From positions 83,268,291 to 83,332,290 of the forward strand of contig NC_067472.1 in NCBI RefSeq assembly GCF_947179515.1: 64,000 nt of DNA, read 5' to 3'. A model generated the notes under the pieces. It worked only from the letters and a program-made list of their open reading frames with translations, was not told the DNA's origin and searched no databases. Made by a program: the position numbers and the translations under genes. This document shows, one piece after another, positions 36,801-49,164 of this stretch (position 1 is its first letter; each line of letters starts with the position of its first letter). This stretch comes from Apodemus sylvaticus (Eukaryota; Chordata; Mammalia; Rodentia; Muridae).

Positions 36801-37179
36801 CTTCAGACCAGGCTTTGGGTCCTTATAACTTATTTCTAGAAAAACTCAAACCCAGGGCCATAACCAGTTCTGGTACCCTGCAAAGGTACTTCACTTTTGG
36901 GCCTCAGTTTCTTCTTGGGAGTGGTCCCAGGGTAGCCTTCAGGGGTAGGTAGGTACTTAGAGTTTTGTTAAATAAAAGAATCCTGAGCCTGCTGGGTGAT
37001 TCATTCTGAACCACTCAAATTAGAGTCTCTTCCCCAGCCCATAGGGAAGAATGGGGGGGCAGAGGACACCCTCCAGAGGATATTCTTAACTGTCTTCTCA
37101 TTGCTCCCAGGGCTCCCCAACCACAGTATACTGTCACCCCAATTCTGGAAGCCCCCAGAGCCTGTCACTCAGTACTCAG

Positions 37180-37860
37180 AGTTGTTCCTGATAAGAAGCA
37201 TGAAGGTAATTCCTGATTCATGCTGGGTCCTAATTGCTTATTGTACGGGAATTACATTTCTCGCATTCAAGGTCAAGTAAAATCCCCGCTTGTGTCTGAC
37301 AGTGATTTCAGTCTGTTGGACGCTTTTTTTTTTTAATCAACAACTATGGTATAGCACGATTATAACTCAGCCGTAAACAAGTATTTGCAGGCTCCTGCTA
37401 AGGATAAAGGGACATTTTTTGTCGCATGCAGATAAAACAGCCCTGTACTTCAAGCCAATTACTGTCTCAGACAAATGCTCTATTCGCATGCACATAGAGA
37501 ATGGTTTCTTTGGTGTTTGGAAATGTCACCCCTACTGCCCCAGGACAGAAAAAATTATTTTGTAAAGCTGAGGCTTCATTTTCTACAAGAGAATGCTGCC
37601 AGCCTTGTATTTTTGTTTTGTATTGTTTTTCCACCCATAATCATAACAGCTCCAGCCAACAGACACTGCCAGCCCAGAAAGATTTCTCTGGAAGTCTTGC
37701 CTTCCAGTTCTTTCCTGAAAACACCTAATTCACAACTCTATGTGGTGGGAAGTTTCTTTTATCAATTTATCCCGGATCAACAGACACCAAGAAAATGCAG
37801 TTCAATGACCAAGGTCATTGTATATGTCAGTCACTGTGTCCCTGAGACAAACACCTGATA
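37180..37860. promoter_or_regulatory. Repeat-free block, candidate noncoding regulatory element
   Basis: About 680 bp without recognisable repeats. It contains the 18-bp inverted repeat caatgaccaaggtcattg at 37803-37820, which includes an NR5A/ERR-type CCAAGGTCA word. It also has two copies of tcgcatgca, at 37422 and 37484, 62 bp apart. Function is inference; cross-species conservation would decide. Confidence 0.3.
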
Positions 37861-38639
37861 GACATGACTCAAAGGAGAAACAATGTACTTGGCTCCCAGT
37901 TTCAGAGGGATCTGCCCACTGTCTCCTGGCCCTGTGCACTTGGGCAGAACATCACGGTGATGGGAGTGTGTGGCAGGGACAGCTGGTCACATCACAGTGA
38001 ACAGGAACCAGAGAGAAGACAGGAAGAGCCTAGCTAGGGACAGGGCACCTACAAGGACCCACTACCAGTGCCTATTTCCTCCAGCAGCTAAAGTTTCGAG
38101 AACTTTCCAAAACAGAGCCACCATCTGGGACTAAGCATTCAAACCCTAAGCCTGTACAAACACTTCAGATTCAAACTACGGCGTGGAGGGACGATGACTG
38201 GCCACCCCAAGACCAATGTGTTTGTGCTACTCATGTCCGCAGAGACCCCACGGCATCATTAGCATTACCATTCTCCAGACTGTGTGGCGAACCCAGGGGT
38301 ACTCAAGTACTGTGAGCCTAGTTGAGTGGGAAGCTAACATGCTTCTTGGGGTCAATGCCAAAGCCTTTCTCAAAGCCACGGCAGCCAGATACTCTGACCT
38401 CACTGTCTTCCCCAAACTCACCTGAACTCACCCCGATCTCCACACTCTGTCCTCACTGGCCTTCTTACAGGCTCACATAGCTGCTGTGCACTGTGTTTCC
38501 CATGTGCAAATACTTTCAAGTCACGTGATGCACATATGCCATGCATAGTTACACCCACCTCTCCCCAAACATCTCCCTTTGTAAGACTGACAGGTATCTG
38601 CATACCTGCTACCTTACAATAGAGGATAAGAGGAAGCTG

Positions 38640-39030
38640 TGGAGGTTTGAAAAGGTTTGGCTCCTACAGACAGACTCATGTGTTTGAATGATTGGCCCAT
38701 GAGGAGTGGCACTGTTAGGAGGTATGGCCTTGTTGGAGGAAGTATCACTGTGGAGGCGGGCTTTGAGGTCATATATATGGTCAAGCTCCACCCAATGCAG
38801 AAGATAGCCTCCTCCTGCCTTCCTGTGGGAGACAGTCCCCTACTGCTGCCTAAGGATCAAGATGTGAACTCTCTTCTCCAGCACTGTGTCTGCCTGCACA
38901 TTGGCATGCTTCCCACCATGAGGATAATGGAATGAATCTCTAAACCTGTAAGCCAGCTCCAGTTAAATGTCCTTTGTAAGAGTTATTTAGGTCATGTTGT
39001 CCCTTCACAGCAATGAAATCCTAACTATGA
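38640..39030 (+). repeat. Rodent LTR-like dispersed repeat
   Basis: gtttgaaaaggtttggctcc, gtatggccttgttggaggaa, tgtctgcctgcacattggca, ccagctccagttaaatgtcc, end cacagcaatgaaatcctaac. It is nearly full length and is the same family as the reversed fragment at 21450-21692. Name uncertain. Confidence 0.75.
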
Positions 39031-39436
39031 CAGGGGCCCTGGTCCGAAAGAGAGAAAAGGAACTTATCTGAAGTATGAACCAACATCAGTAGAGTCCAAG
39101 GTCTCACCCAACCCCATGGGATGGACAAAATGATTTTTTTGTGAGGATCTGCCCACAGGAACTTTTGTAGAGTCACTCGTAGTCAGTCTACTTGAAAACG
39201 GTACAGACCCATAATAGATCCAAATTCAGAACCCATGCAAACTATATCTCTACTCTGTCTACTTCTCCACTCCCATTATTACCATCCCAGTCCAGATCAG
39301 CATCACAGAGACCTTGGCATGGAAAGAACACTTGGGAAGAAACAACTAAGTTGGAACCAGTACAGAGAAGACATGACAAGGCAGAGGTTCTCAAGTAGGA
39401 GTTTTCTAGGAACTGGAACAGCATTGCAAAGGCTCA

Positions 39437-39703
<267 letters not shown>

Positions 39704-39720
39704 TCAAAACCTGTGTTGAG

Positions 39721-39950
39721 GGTTAGGGAGATGACTCAGTAGGGTTAAGTGCTTGTCGTAAAATCCCCGCAATGCACGAAAAGCTGGGCATAGTAATGGA
39801 CCTGCACGCTCAGCACTGCTAGGTGGAGACGAGGGGCTGAAACCACTCAACAACACTGAGCACTCTGCCTCAAACGAGGTGGACGGTGAGGACCTCAGCA
39901 TGTGGGCTGGGTCAGATGTGCACCAACCTGTCACACACACAGCTCTACAA
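39721..39950 (+). repeat. B4 (ID-B1 fusion) SINE
   Basis: Head ggttagggagatgactcagt; B1-like aaaagctgggcatagtaatg and cacgctcagcactgctaggt. Confidence 0.65.
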
Positions 39951-41091
39951 GCTCTCTTTTCTCTCCCTGCCCCTCCCCCATGTCTGCTCCCTTCCACACA
40001 GGACCACAGACCTCACAGTGCCATTTTCTCCCCCAGAGGCTGTTGGGGCTCTGTTTTTTTGGCTTCTGAAGGACCAGTGTCCCAGTGGGTATGCTTTCAA
40101 GCCCTGGCATTGCACGGTGCTTAGGTCCCACCTCACCTCCCTACTCCTCTGGATAACCTTGGAAGCAAAGTCCATCTGAGCCTCTGTATTTTTATCTACA
40201 TGTTGGAAAAGAAGTCCCTTCTGCATAGAACTGAAAGGCAGTGTGCATGGGAAACAAATGCAGCATCAGGCAGTTGGCAAATCCTCAATAAACACCACGA
40301 GCACTGTTGTCATTAACAGTACTAATGGTCTGATAATATTCAAGGGAGCTTTCGTTTATTTTTTGGCCAGTAGGATATTGACCACATAATAAAATAAAAT
40401 AATGAGGAGGGAAAGGGGACATTCAAAAGTGAGGGGAGGGCGAGGATTCCCAAACTCCTCCTCCTGACAGATCTCCCTAAAAATTAGCATGAATGATGTA
40501 TACAATATGGAATCTTAATCTCAATTTTTTTCTCAATTCACACATCCTCTTAAGCAGTATCCATATGAAGGGATAGCCCAATCAGAGGCAGCAATACAGG
40601 CCTCTGAGCTCACGCTGGATGCTCTGCTCAGTTCACTACCCTGAATCTCTAAAAGATGGGAAATTAAGAACGTGTATGCACATCTTCGGGGGCTCAGGGA
40701 GACTTGCAGTACACACGAGCACCAGGAGCTTCTACAGGTGACGTGATCCTGAGGGAATCCGTGATGCTGTGTGGCAAGCTTCACCACTCCTAAGTGTCAT
40801 GTGGATGCTGCCAAATCTGCATGTTATTTTGACTTAATGTTTTTCATGAAAATAATTGAAGTTTTAAAAAAAAATAACAAGTTCACATTTAAAGTCCATT
40901 GTCTGGCTTGAAGGTAAAAGTTAGCATATGTGAAGATCTAGATTCACCTGCTGACACAGGAAATGAAACAAGAGGGGGGAGAGAGGGGACTCCATCTATT
41001 CCTTCAAGATAAATTCAGTTACTTTCTTTGAGGAAAAATGACTGTTAAAATGAAGGATGGGACTAGTGGGTGATGTGCTTCTTAATGTAAG

Positions 41092-41265
41092 TATGAGAAA
41101 CTGAGCTGGGGCCCTCTAATCCCAGCCCTGGATTAGAAACAGGAGGACCTCAGGGATTCTTAGCTAACTGGTGAGCTAAAGGTTCAAAGAGAAACACTGT
41201 CTCAAAACACAAGCTAGCGAGCAATTAAAGAAGACATCCAATATCCACCTCTGGCTTCCACATGT
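41092..41265 (+). repeat. B4-type SINE, 3' part
   Basis: B1-like ctctaatcccagccctggat, acactgtctcaaaacacaag, then atccacctctggcttccaca leading into the CA run. Confidence 0.65.

Positions 41266-41298
<33 letters not shown>
41266..41298. repeat. (CA)n microsatellite
   Basis: About 16 CA units at the end of a B4-type SINE. Confidence 0.97.
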
Positions 41299-41299
<1 letters not shown>

Positions 41300-41928
41300 C
41301 TAGCTCCTCCTCAGGCTTCCATTGTGCTCAGTTTAAGCACAAGAGACCAACCAACTACAGACTGAAATTTCTGAAACAGTGAGCCAAAATATATTTTCAG
41401 TCTTTGAGTTGTTCTGTGAGGTGGGTCTAGTCCAAAGACGTTCAGGTGCACCCACAGTCTAGCACAAGGCTTCCCCCTTCCAGATAGAACCAGAAAAGGG
41501 TGACTGTCACAGCATCTTAGGCCCCTACCCCCAGGACCTCTCTTGCACAGTACTAAGAAGAGAAGTAGAGATGTCAGTTCAATCCACACTCTGACTATTA
41601 GCATCCAGAGTCATGCTGGGGCTCACACTTCAGATGAGCAGGGTGTAAGTGGGGGTCCCATGCCTTCACGTCCAGGAGGCTGGGGGAGGGGCCAGCTCCT
41701 GGATCAGGCCTGACACAAGCAGCCTGGGAAGGACGGACCCAGACTACATGCACTTCTGCTGAACCCAGGAAAAAACACTGTACCCCAGAAGAAAAGACAG
41801 GGACTCTGTCCAGCTTAGCAATGTGCACAGAACTTTACAGTGTGTAAAGGAGAACACTTCTCCCTCAGGGGAGACTCTAGCCTGTGCAGCCTCCAGAGAA
41901 TAGGATACCTGGTATACATGAGATTACA

Positions 41929-41947
41929 AAAGGCTCCTGGCTGTCTT
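41929..41947. repeat. Target-site duplication, left copy
   Basis: aaaggctcctggctgtctt repeats at 44704-44722 with one mismatch. It marks the left border of the L1 insertion. Confidence 0.9.
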
Positions 41948-43814
41948 TTTCTTTTTTTTTAGGTAAATTCTTTATTTACACTTCAAATGTTGTCCCCTTT
42001 CCTGGATCCCCTCTCCCCCGAAAATCTCATAAGCCATCTCCCCTTCCCCAGTCACCCCTTCTCCAATCAACCCACCCCCGCTTCCCTGTCCCAGTATTCC
42101 TCTACTTCCTCTACACTAGGGTATCAAGCCTTTCCAGGACCAAGACACATCCTCTACTGCCGATGTGTCTGGGGCCATGGGTAACTCCAAGTGTACTCTT
42201 TGGTTGATGGTTTTTGTCCCTGGGATCTCTGGGAGTACTTGGTGACTCATATTGTTTCTCCTATGGCACTGCAAACCCCTTCAGCTCCTTTGGTCCTTTG
42301 TCTCATCTACTAGGGGCCCTGTGCACAGTTCAATGGCTGGCTGAGAGTTTCCCCCTCTGTATTTGTCATGCACTAGCAGAGCCTCCCAGGTGACAACTAT
42401 ATCCACCGCCTGTCAGCAAGCATTTGTGGGCATCCACAATAGTGTGTGGGTTTTGTAATTGTATATGTAATGGATTCCTAGGTGGTGTAATATCTGAATG
42501 GTCTTTCCTTCAGACTCTGCTCCACACTTTGTCTCTGTATCTCCTTCTGTGGGTATTTTGTTCCTCCTTCTAAGAAGGACCAGAGTATACATACTTTGTT
42601 CTTCCTCCCTCTTGGGCATCATTTGATATGGGAATTGTGTATTGGGTATTCCAAACTTCTAGGCTAATATCCACTTATCAGTGAGTGCATACCATGAGTG
42701 TTATTTTGTGATTGGGTTACCTCACTCAGGATGATATTCTCCAGTTCCATCCATTTGTCTAAGAATTTTATGAATTCATTGTTTTTAATGGCTGAATAGT
42801 ACTCCATTGTGCATATATACCACATTTTCTGCATCTGAGTTCTTTCCAGTTTCTGGCTATTATAAATAGGGCTGCTATGAACATAATGGAGCATGTGTGC
42901 TTTTTACATGCAGGATAATCCTCTGGGTATATGCCTAAATGTGGCATAACAGGGTCCTCTGGTAGTATTATGCCCAGCTTTCTAAGTAACTGCCAGACTG
43001 ATTTCCAGAGTCATTTTACCAGCTTGCAACCCCACCAGCAGTGGAGGAGTGTTCCTCTTTCTCCAAACCTCTCCAGCACCTGCTGTCTCCTGAGTTCTTT
43101 ATCTTAGCCATTCTGACCAGTGTGAGGTGAAATCTCAGGGTTGTTTTGATTTGCATTTCCCTGATGACTAAGGATGTTGAACATTTCTGTAGGTGCTTCT
43201 CAGCCATTCAATATTCCTCAGGTAAAAATTCTTTGTTTAGTTCGGTACCCCATTTTTAATAGGTTTATTTGGTTCTCTGGAGTCTAACTTTTTCAGTTCT
43301 TTGTATTTATTGGATATTAGCCCTCTGTCAGATGTAGGGTTGGTAAAGATCTTTTCACAATTTGTTGGTTGCCATTTTGTCCTACTGACAGTATCCTTTG
43401 CTTTACAGAAACATTGCAATTTCATGAGGTCCCATTTGTCAATTCTTGATCTTAAGGCATAGGCTATTGGGGTTCTGTTCAAGAAATTTTCCCCTTATGT
43501 GCTTATGTGTTCAAGGCTCTTCCCCAGTTTTTTCCTATTAGTTACAGTGTGTCTGGTTTTATGTGGAGGTCTTTGATCCACTTGGACTTGAGCTTAGTAC
43601 AAGGGGATAAGAATAGATGGATTTGCATTCTTCTGCATGCTAGTGCCAGTTGAGCCAGCACCATTTGTCAAAGAGGCTATCTTTTTCCACTAGATGAAAT
43701 TGGCTCCTTTGTCAAAGATCAAGTGACCATGTGTGGGTTCATTTCTGGGTCTTCCGATCTATTCCACTGATCTACCTGCCTGTCACTGTACTAATACCAT
43801 GCAGTTTTTAACAC
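41948..43814 (-). mobile_element. L1 3' arm: ORF2 C-terminus and 3' UTR
   Basis: A short T run (A tail) at 41948-41960 is followed by the reversed L1 3' UTR and then the ORF2 C-terminal part. Reversed pieces read MEYYSAIKNNEF, MQIKTTLRFHLT and NPTSDRGLISNKYKELKK. Stops and frameshifts break the frame, so no protein can be made. The arm ends at gtgttaaaaactgcatgg near 43814, where the opposite-strand arm begins. Confidence 0.93.
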
Positions 43815-44703
43815 TTAAAGGAAAAAACCACATGGTCATTTCATTAGATGCTGAAAAAATTGACAAAATTCAGCAACCTTTCATGCTAAAAGTCTTGGAA
43901 GGATCGGGAATCCAAGGCCCATATCTAAACATAGTAAAATCAATACACAGCAAACTGGTAGCCAGCATCAAACCAAATGGAGAGAAACTTGAAGCATTCC
44001 CACTAAAACCAGGGACCAGACAAGGCTGCCCTCTCTCTCCATATCTATTCCATATAGTACTTGAAGTTCTAGCTAGAGCAATTAGACAACAAAAGGAGGT
44101 CAAAGGGATACAAATAGGAAAGGAGGAAGTCAAGATATCACTATTTGCAGATTAAGAGATGATAGTATACCTAAGTGAACCAAAAACACTCCACTAGAGA
44201 ACTCCTACAGCTGACAAACAGCTTCAGCAAAGTGGCCAGGCATAAAATTAACTCAAGCATATCAGTAGCCTTTCTATACTCAAAGAATAAACAGGCCAAG
44301 AAAGAAATTGGGGAAATGACTCCCTTCAAAATAGTCACAAACAATGTAAAATATCTGGGGGAGACTCTAACCAAACAAGTGAAAGATCTGTATGACAAGA
44401 ACTTCAAGTTTCTGAAAAAAGAAATCGGAAAAAGACCTCAGAAAATGGAAAGATCTCCCATGCTCATGGATTAGCAGAATTAATATAGTAAAAATGGCCA
44501 TCTTGCCAAAAGCAATATACAAATTCAATGCAATCCCCATCAAAATCCCAATTCAATTCTTCATAGAGCTAGAAAGAGCAATTTGCAAATTCATCTGGAA
44601 TAACAAAAAAACGAGGATAGCTAAAACTATTCTGAACAGTAAAAGAACTTCTGGGGGAAATCAGTATCTCAGACCTCAAGCAGTACTACAGAGCAACAGT
44701 GTT
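43807..44703 (+). mobile_element. L1 5' arm, inverted: reverse transcriptase part of ORF2
   Basis: This plus-strand arm encodes the L1 reverse transcriptase: MVISLDAEKIDKIQ, KPGTRQGCPLSPYLF and then LFAD followed at once by a stop at 44153. The second catalytic Asp of FADD is lost. It continues to KTILNSKRTSGG and stops at acagtgttaaa (44706), the element position where the opposite arm starts. ORF1, the endonuclease and the 5' UTR are absent (5' truncation). Confidence 0.93.
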
Positions 44704-44722
44704 AAAGGCTCCTGGATGTCTT
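44704..44722. repeat. Target-site duplication, right copy
   Basis: aaaggctcctggatgtctt matches the left copy in 18 of 19 bases. The aaa is shared with the end of the L1 arm. Confidence 0.9.
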
Positions 44723-45227
44723 ATCTGGATCTGAGAAACTAAGAAAGGGAAGCACATCACCTCTGTGCCCATCCTTCTACAAGGAGAGATAAAGGTGGCA
44801 GGACACATGTCAACCCAGTCATCCCAGGAAAGAAACATGGATGCCAGAGATCAGACAACTCAGGAGAGCAGCTGCAGGAGGGAAGTCCTGCAAAATGCCC
44901 AGTTCATATTTTCAGTGAGCGTAAAAAGAGCCAGAAAAGGGAACAATCTGAAATTAGGAAATATTGTTTCAGAAGAAAACTCCAATCACTGAATTTCAAA
45001 ATCCACTGGAGACAGTGAACACAGAGTGGGTAATTCAGACAATTAGGGAATTAGAGAACAGGGTGGGGCAATATCTCTGCCTGCCACCTTGATATTTATC
45101 ACATTAGGTTAGAGTTACACAGACACTCTCTGCACACTAAGAAAATTACATATGAAGGAAAGTGGTGTTTTACATGAATGGGTAGAATTTGATAACATAC
45201 ATGTTGGGGACAGTCACATCCTCAGTA

Positions 45228-45320
45228 TTGAGAGTTCTTTTTCTCTACAGTGCTGGAGACCAGACGCAGACCTGTATGCTCGCTAGGCAAGAGCTCTACA
45301 CTGATTGGCATCCCCTCTAA
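45228..45320 (-). repeat. ID-like SINE
   Basis: Reversed head: gtgctggagaccagacgcag, then cgctaggcaagagctctaca. Confidence 0.6.
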
Positions 45321-45756
45321 AAAGTTCTCAGGAATAAATGGAAAAATGCAAACCCTCATAAATATAAACAAACAGCAATCTGCAAATGGCTTAGCAGAAT
45401 GGAAACTACAGAATACCTTCCTTGGGTTGAGTGTTTGACATACATTACTAAGAGTTGACATGTAAGGATGAAATAATACTGACACACATTCATCAGATGG
45501 AGATCTTTTTTAAAAAAAAATACAGGATGTGTTAGCAAACATTTTATTGATGCACGCACTCTCAGAGACATCAATTTCAGTCTTGTGGATTTATTAGGAC
45601 ATAATTAAAAGTGTATACACATGAGAGTTGAGCTGCCAGTTTGTTGCTGTGAGTTGTTTTTTATAGATATGTGTTTCCTGCCATAGACTAAATGACTGTC
45701 TGATGGAGGCAGATCTACAAAATGGGTCACATGAAGCTATAAGAAATGATGTCTAG

Positions 45757-45905
45757 AGCTGGCCGGTGGTGGGGTATACCTTTAATCTCAGCACTTGGGA
45801 GGCAGAGACTGACAGATCTCTGGGAGTTCATAGCCAGACTAGCCAGAGCTAGTTCCAGGACTGCTAAGGTCACACAAAGAAAGCCTGTCTTAAAATAAAT
45901 AAATA
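45757..45905 (+). repeat. B1 SINE
   Basis: cctttaatctcagcacttgg, gaggcagagactgacagatc, ctagttccaggactgctaag; its A-rich tail grows into the GGAA tract. Confidence 0.9.
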
Positions 45906-46057
45906 AACAAACAAACAAAAACAAGAAAGAAAGGAAGGAAGGAAGCGAGGAGGGGAGGGGGGAAGGAGAGAGGGAGGAAGGAAGGAAGGAAGGAAGGAAG
46001 GAAGGAAGGAAGGAAGGAAGGAAGGAAGGAAGGAAGGAAGGAAGGAAGGAAGGAAGA
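45906..46057. repeat. (GGAA)n tetranucleotide tract
   Basis: AAAC/AAAG units pass into about 20 GGAA units at 45976-46055, with a G-rich interruption at 45945-45976. GGAA arrays can serve as ETS-factor binding sites; no use is shown here. Confidence 0.97.
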
Positions 46058-46079
46058 AATGATGTTTGACAGCAGGTCA

Positions 46080-46365
46080 GATAGCTCGAAGGACAAAGAT
46101 TTGTCTGTCAATCAAGAAGATTGAATTAGGAGTCCTAGGACCAACATAAAGCTGGACCCTGCATCTGTAACCCTACCTTCCTGGAAGCTCAGAGCAGAGT
46201 CTGCCTCAGACAAACTGAAAAACGATGACCAATACCAAGAATTGACCTCTGACTTCCACACCACATGCATGCTACAGCACACAAGCACCACCCCCGAGTG
46301 AATATTCACACAAAAGAACATGCATATGCACGCACAATACATACTACACCCAAACACACACGCTT
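46080..46365 (+). repeat. B4-type SINE
   Basis: aaagctggaccctgcatctg, cagagtctgcctcagacaaa, then ttgacctctgacttccacac and a CA-rich tail. Diverged. Confidence 0.55.
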
Positions 46366-46639
46366 AAAGGAATGATATTGTATTGAGTGATGGGAACAGG
46401 TTCATGTGTGAGACCTTATTTTTATTTTACCAGGTGCATCCACAGAGAAAGAAGAAGGAGCAGGATAGGTCTCCTCAACTTCCTCACTCATAACACACAC
46501 CAACAGTCCTCCCCCTTGCTGACCTAGCCCTTGCTTCACAAGCTGCTTCAAGATGCCTGCAGTTCACCAGGGTACAGACTTGCCACAGGGCCTTAGAGTA
46601 AGCTGCTTTCTCCCTAGATAGCAGCAGGACCCAATCCCT

Positions 46640-46880
46640 CCTCCCTTTAGCCCCCTGCTAAATGTCACCTTGCCAGTAAATTCTTTCCAGAGGACCTGAA
46701 ATCTACATCCCGACCCTGCTCCCAGGACTCCCCAGATAGCATTTATTTATCGGTAGGGAGCACGTCATGGCTCCTCACCCCCAACATAAAATTGTTATTT
46801 CTTTTTCTCTACCTAGAGAGAAATCTCCCTGAGGCTGAAGGTTTGTATCTGTTTTGTTCTCTTGTGTCTCTTGAGCACAG
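46640..46880 (+). repeat. L2 LINE 3' remnant
   Basis: tgctaaatgtcaccttgcca, ttctttccagaggacctgaa, and later ctccctgaggctgaaggttt run in L2 3' order. Confidence 0.6.
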
Positions 46881-47364
46881 AGAGTTCTGCGGCTGTGGAT
46901 TTCCACGGAAAGAAGGGGCGAGTGACTGTACGGATGTCAACAATGATGTTGCAAGGGGGAAAAATGTCAACTGTGACAAAGATGACGACGTCATGTCACT
47001 AAGGGGGAAACATCAACTATGACAAAGATGACGCCATATTGGTATAATAGACCTAGAAGAGTCACACAGAAAGTGATGTTGCTACATTCATAGAAGGGGA
47101 AAAAAAACACCACCAGAAATAAAAATAAAAAGATTCTGGCATTTTGATTGAGAGAGCCAGGACAAGTGTGCACTTAGCTTAAGCAAACAAAATGAAAAAA
47201 TAACGGTATAAAAGGTCCACAAGCCACGAAGATGTGCAGTTCATCAGTGCTCCAATGTGCATCCTGCAGACAACAAATATGACTTTTATTCAAATACCTA
47301 TAGAATATTTAGGAGCATTGAAGGCAAGCTAAGTGCCCTTGAAAGAAAGGGAAAGAAGACAAAC

Positions 47365-47580
47365 TACAGTGCTGGGAATGAAGCTCCGTGGTTCTGGCTG
47401 CCCCTGCCAAGGCAACTCCCTGCACCCATATTAGCTGCTCACAACCATCTGTGACTCCAGTTCTAGGGGACCAGAAAGCCTCTTCTGTCCCTCACAGAGA
47501 TCAGGGATGCATGTGATACACATCCATACATGTGGCCCAAACCCTCATACACATAATATAATAAAGTAAATAGATATAAC
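47365..47580 (+). repeat. B2/B3 SINE, 3' part
   Basis: tgctcacaaccatctgtgac, tccagttctaggggaccaga, aagcctcttctg, ending with ACAT/AATA-rich DNA that has AATAAA-like signals. Confidence 0.75.
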
Positions 47581-47669
47581 TTTTTTAACGAAAGAAAAGA
47601 AGCTGCATCTCCTGTCTAAACCATTTTATTGCAATTTGACACAGGAACAAATACTTTAAGACTTAATTT

Positions 47670-47813
47670 ATTTCTCTCTTTCTCTCTCTCTCTCCTTCCC
47701 TCCCTCCATCCCTCTCCCTCTCTCTCTGTGTTTGTATGTGTATGTGTCTGTCTGTCTCTGTGTGTCTCTTTGTGTATGTCTGTGTATGTGTATGTATGTG
47801 AGTATGTGTGTAT

Positions 47814-47850
<37 letters not shown>
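47670..47850. repeat. (TC)n and TGTC/TG-rich tract
   Basis: TC-rich DNA at 47670-47727 passes into TGTATG/TGTC units and a pure TG run at 47819-47848. Confidence 0.95.
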
Positions 47851-47851
<1 letters not shown>

Positions 47852-48015
47852 ATGCACCATGTTCATACAGGTACCCAAGACAGCCAGAAGAAGATATTGG
47901 ATCTTCCGAGGAAACAGTGACAGGTAACTGTAAGTCATCTCATGTGGATTCTGGAAACTTAACCCTGTAAGAGCAGCAAGTGCTCTCAACTGCTGAGCCA
48001 TCCTCCCAGCCCCAC
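47851..48015 (-). repeat. B3/B2 SINE
   Basis: gacagccagaagaagatatt, then ctcaactgctgagccatcct and cccagcccc, reversed. The TG tract to the left is its expanded end. Confidence 0.75.
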
Positions 48016-48924
48016 AAGCAAATATCTAAGTGTGAAGCTAATTCTCAAGGTTAAAGAGTGTGCCTACGTGTAATTTTGTAAGAATGGAAATGAGGAACAC
48101 ATTTCCTGGACTCAGAAAGAGCAACAGAACTCAGGATGTGACACATCAAAACTTAAGAGAAATTGCCTATTCCCACAATAGCGTTTGTTATTCCTAAAGG
48201 ACTGGGTAAGGTACGAGGAGAAAAACAAATAGCAAAATGCTCAACTGGAGTTCAAATACAAATGCAAAATAAACAGACAAAGGGAAGAAAACAGCCATGG
48301 AGCTGAGACACAGTCCCAGAGCAGATTCTTTGAAAACAAACTAAACAAGTAATTCAGATGAATCTGCAGCCAGACCAAGAGGAAGGGGAACAGCATAAAC
48401 AGACACAATTAGACACACAGAGAGTTTGGCAGAAGGTACAGGGCTGGCAGCAAAGAGGCAGATGAGTGGCCGCAGGCAGGGGCTGCACACCTGGAGGCTC
48501 CCACAGCTGCCTCTGCCATTCTGCCGCATGGTTTTAAGTCACAGTCAAGCATCACCAGATGACCAGGACACACTCTGTGGACTTCCTCATGATGTGGGCG
48601 TCATAGATTGTACTAAACCCAAATCTCGGTGGCAGAGGCCCCTGCACCCCTGAGCTCTAGGTCTAGCCTACTGCTCCCCGAGGCAAGTCTGTACTGAATG
48701 TTCCTGTAACTGAATGCCAGCGGCACCTGCTGTACAACAGTATTTGGCCAGAGGATTTTTTTCCAGATCTGTTACTGACGTAGACGAGCACTGTCAACAT
48801 CACACAACACGTGATATATAATGCAGCAGGAAGGCTGGAGGAGCCCAGCTCCTGCTGTAGAAGGAACTGAGTTTGCAAGGTGGCATGTGACTTATTTAAC
48901 ATCGGAGAGTGTACAAGACTCTCT

Positions 48925-49130
48925 GGGGGCCTGGGAAGATAGCTCAGTCAGTAAAGTGCTTGCTGCCCAAGCTGAAGGCACCCGAGTTTAGAACTGCAGC
49001 ATCCACATAAAGCAACCTAGGTGTGGCACCATAGGCCTGTAATCTCAGTGCTGGGAAGCAGGAGCAGAAGACATCTGGGGACTTTCCTAGCTAGTCTAGT
49101 TGGCCCATCAGGTTCAGGGTGCCTTAAAAA
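48925..49130 (+). repeat. B4 (ID-B1 fusion) SINE
   Basis: gggggcctgggaagatagct, ctcagtcagtaaagtgcttg, ggcctgtaatctcagtgctg. Confidence 0.8.
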
Positions 49131-49164
49131 ATTATTACTAGTAATTCTACTTTTTTTGAGAGAC

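Noticed and set aside
43807..44703. Active L1 reverse transcriptase
   Set aside because: A stop falls at the FADD catalytic motif, several other breaks exist, and the 5' part with promoter, ORF1 and endonuclease is missing.
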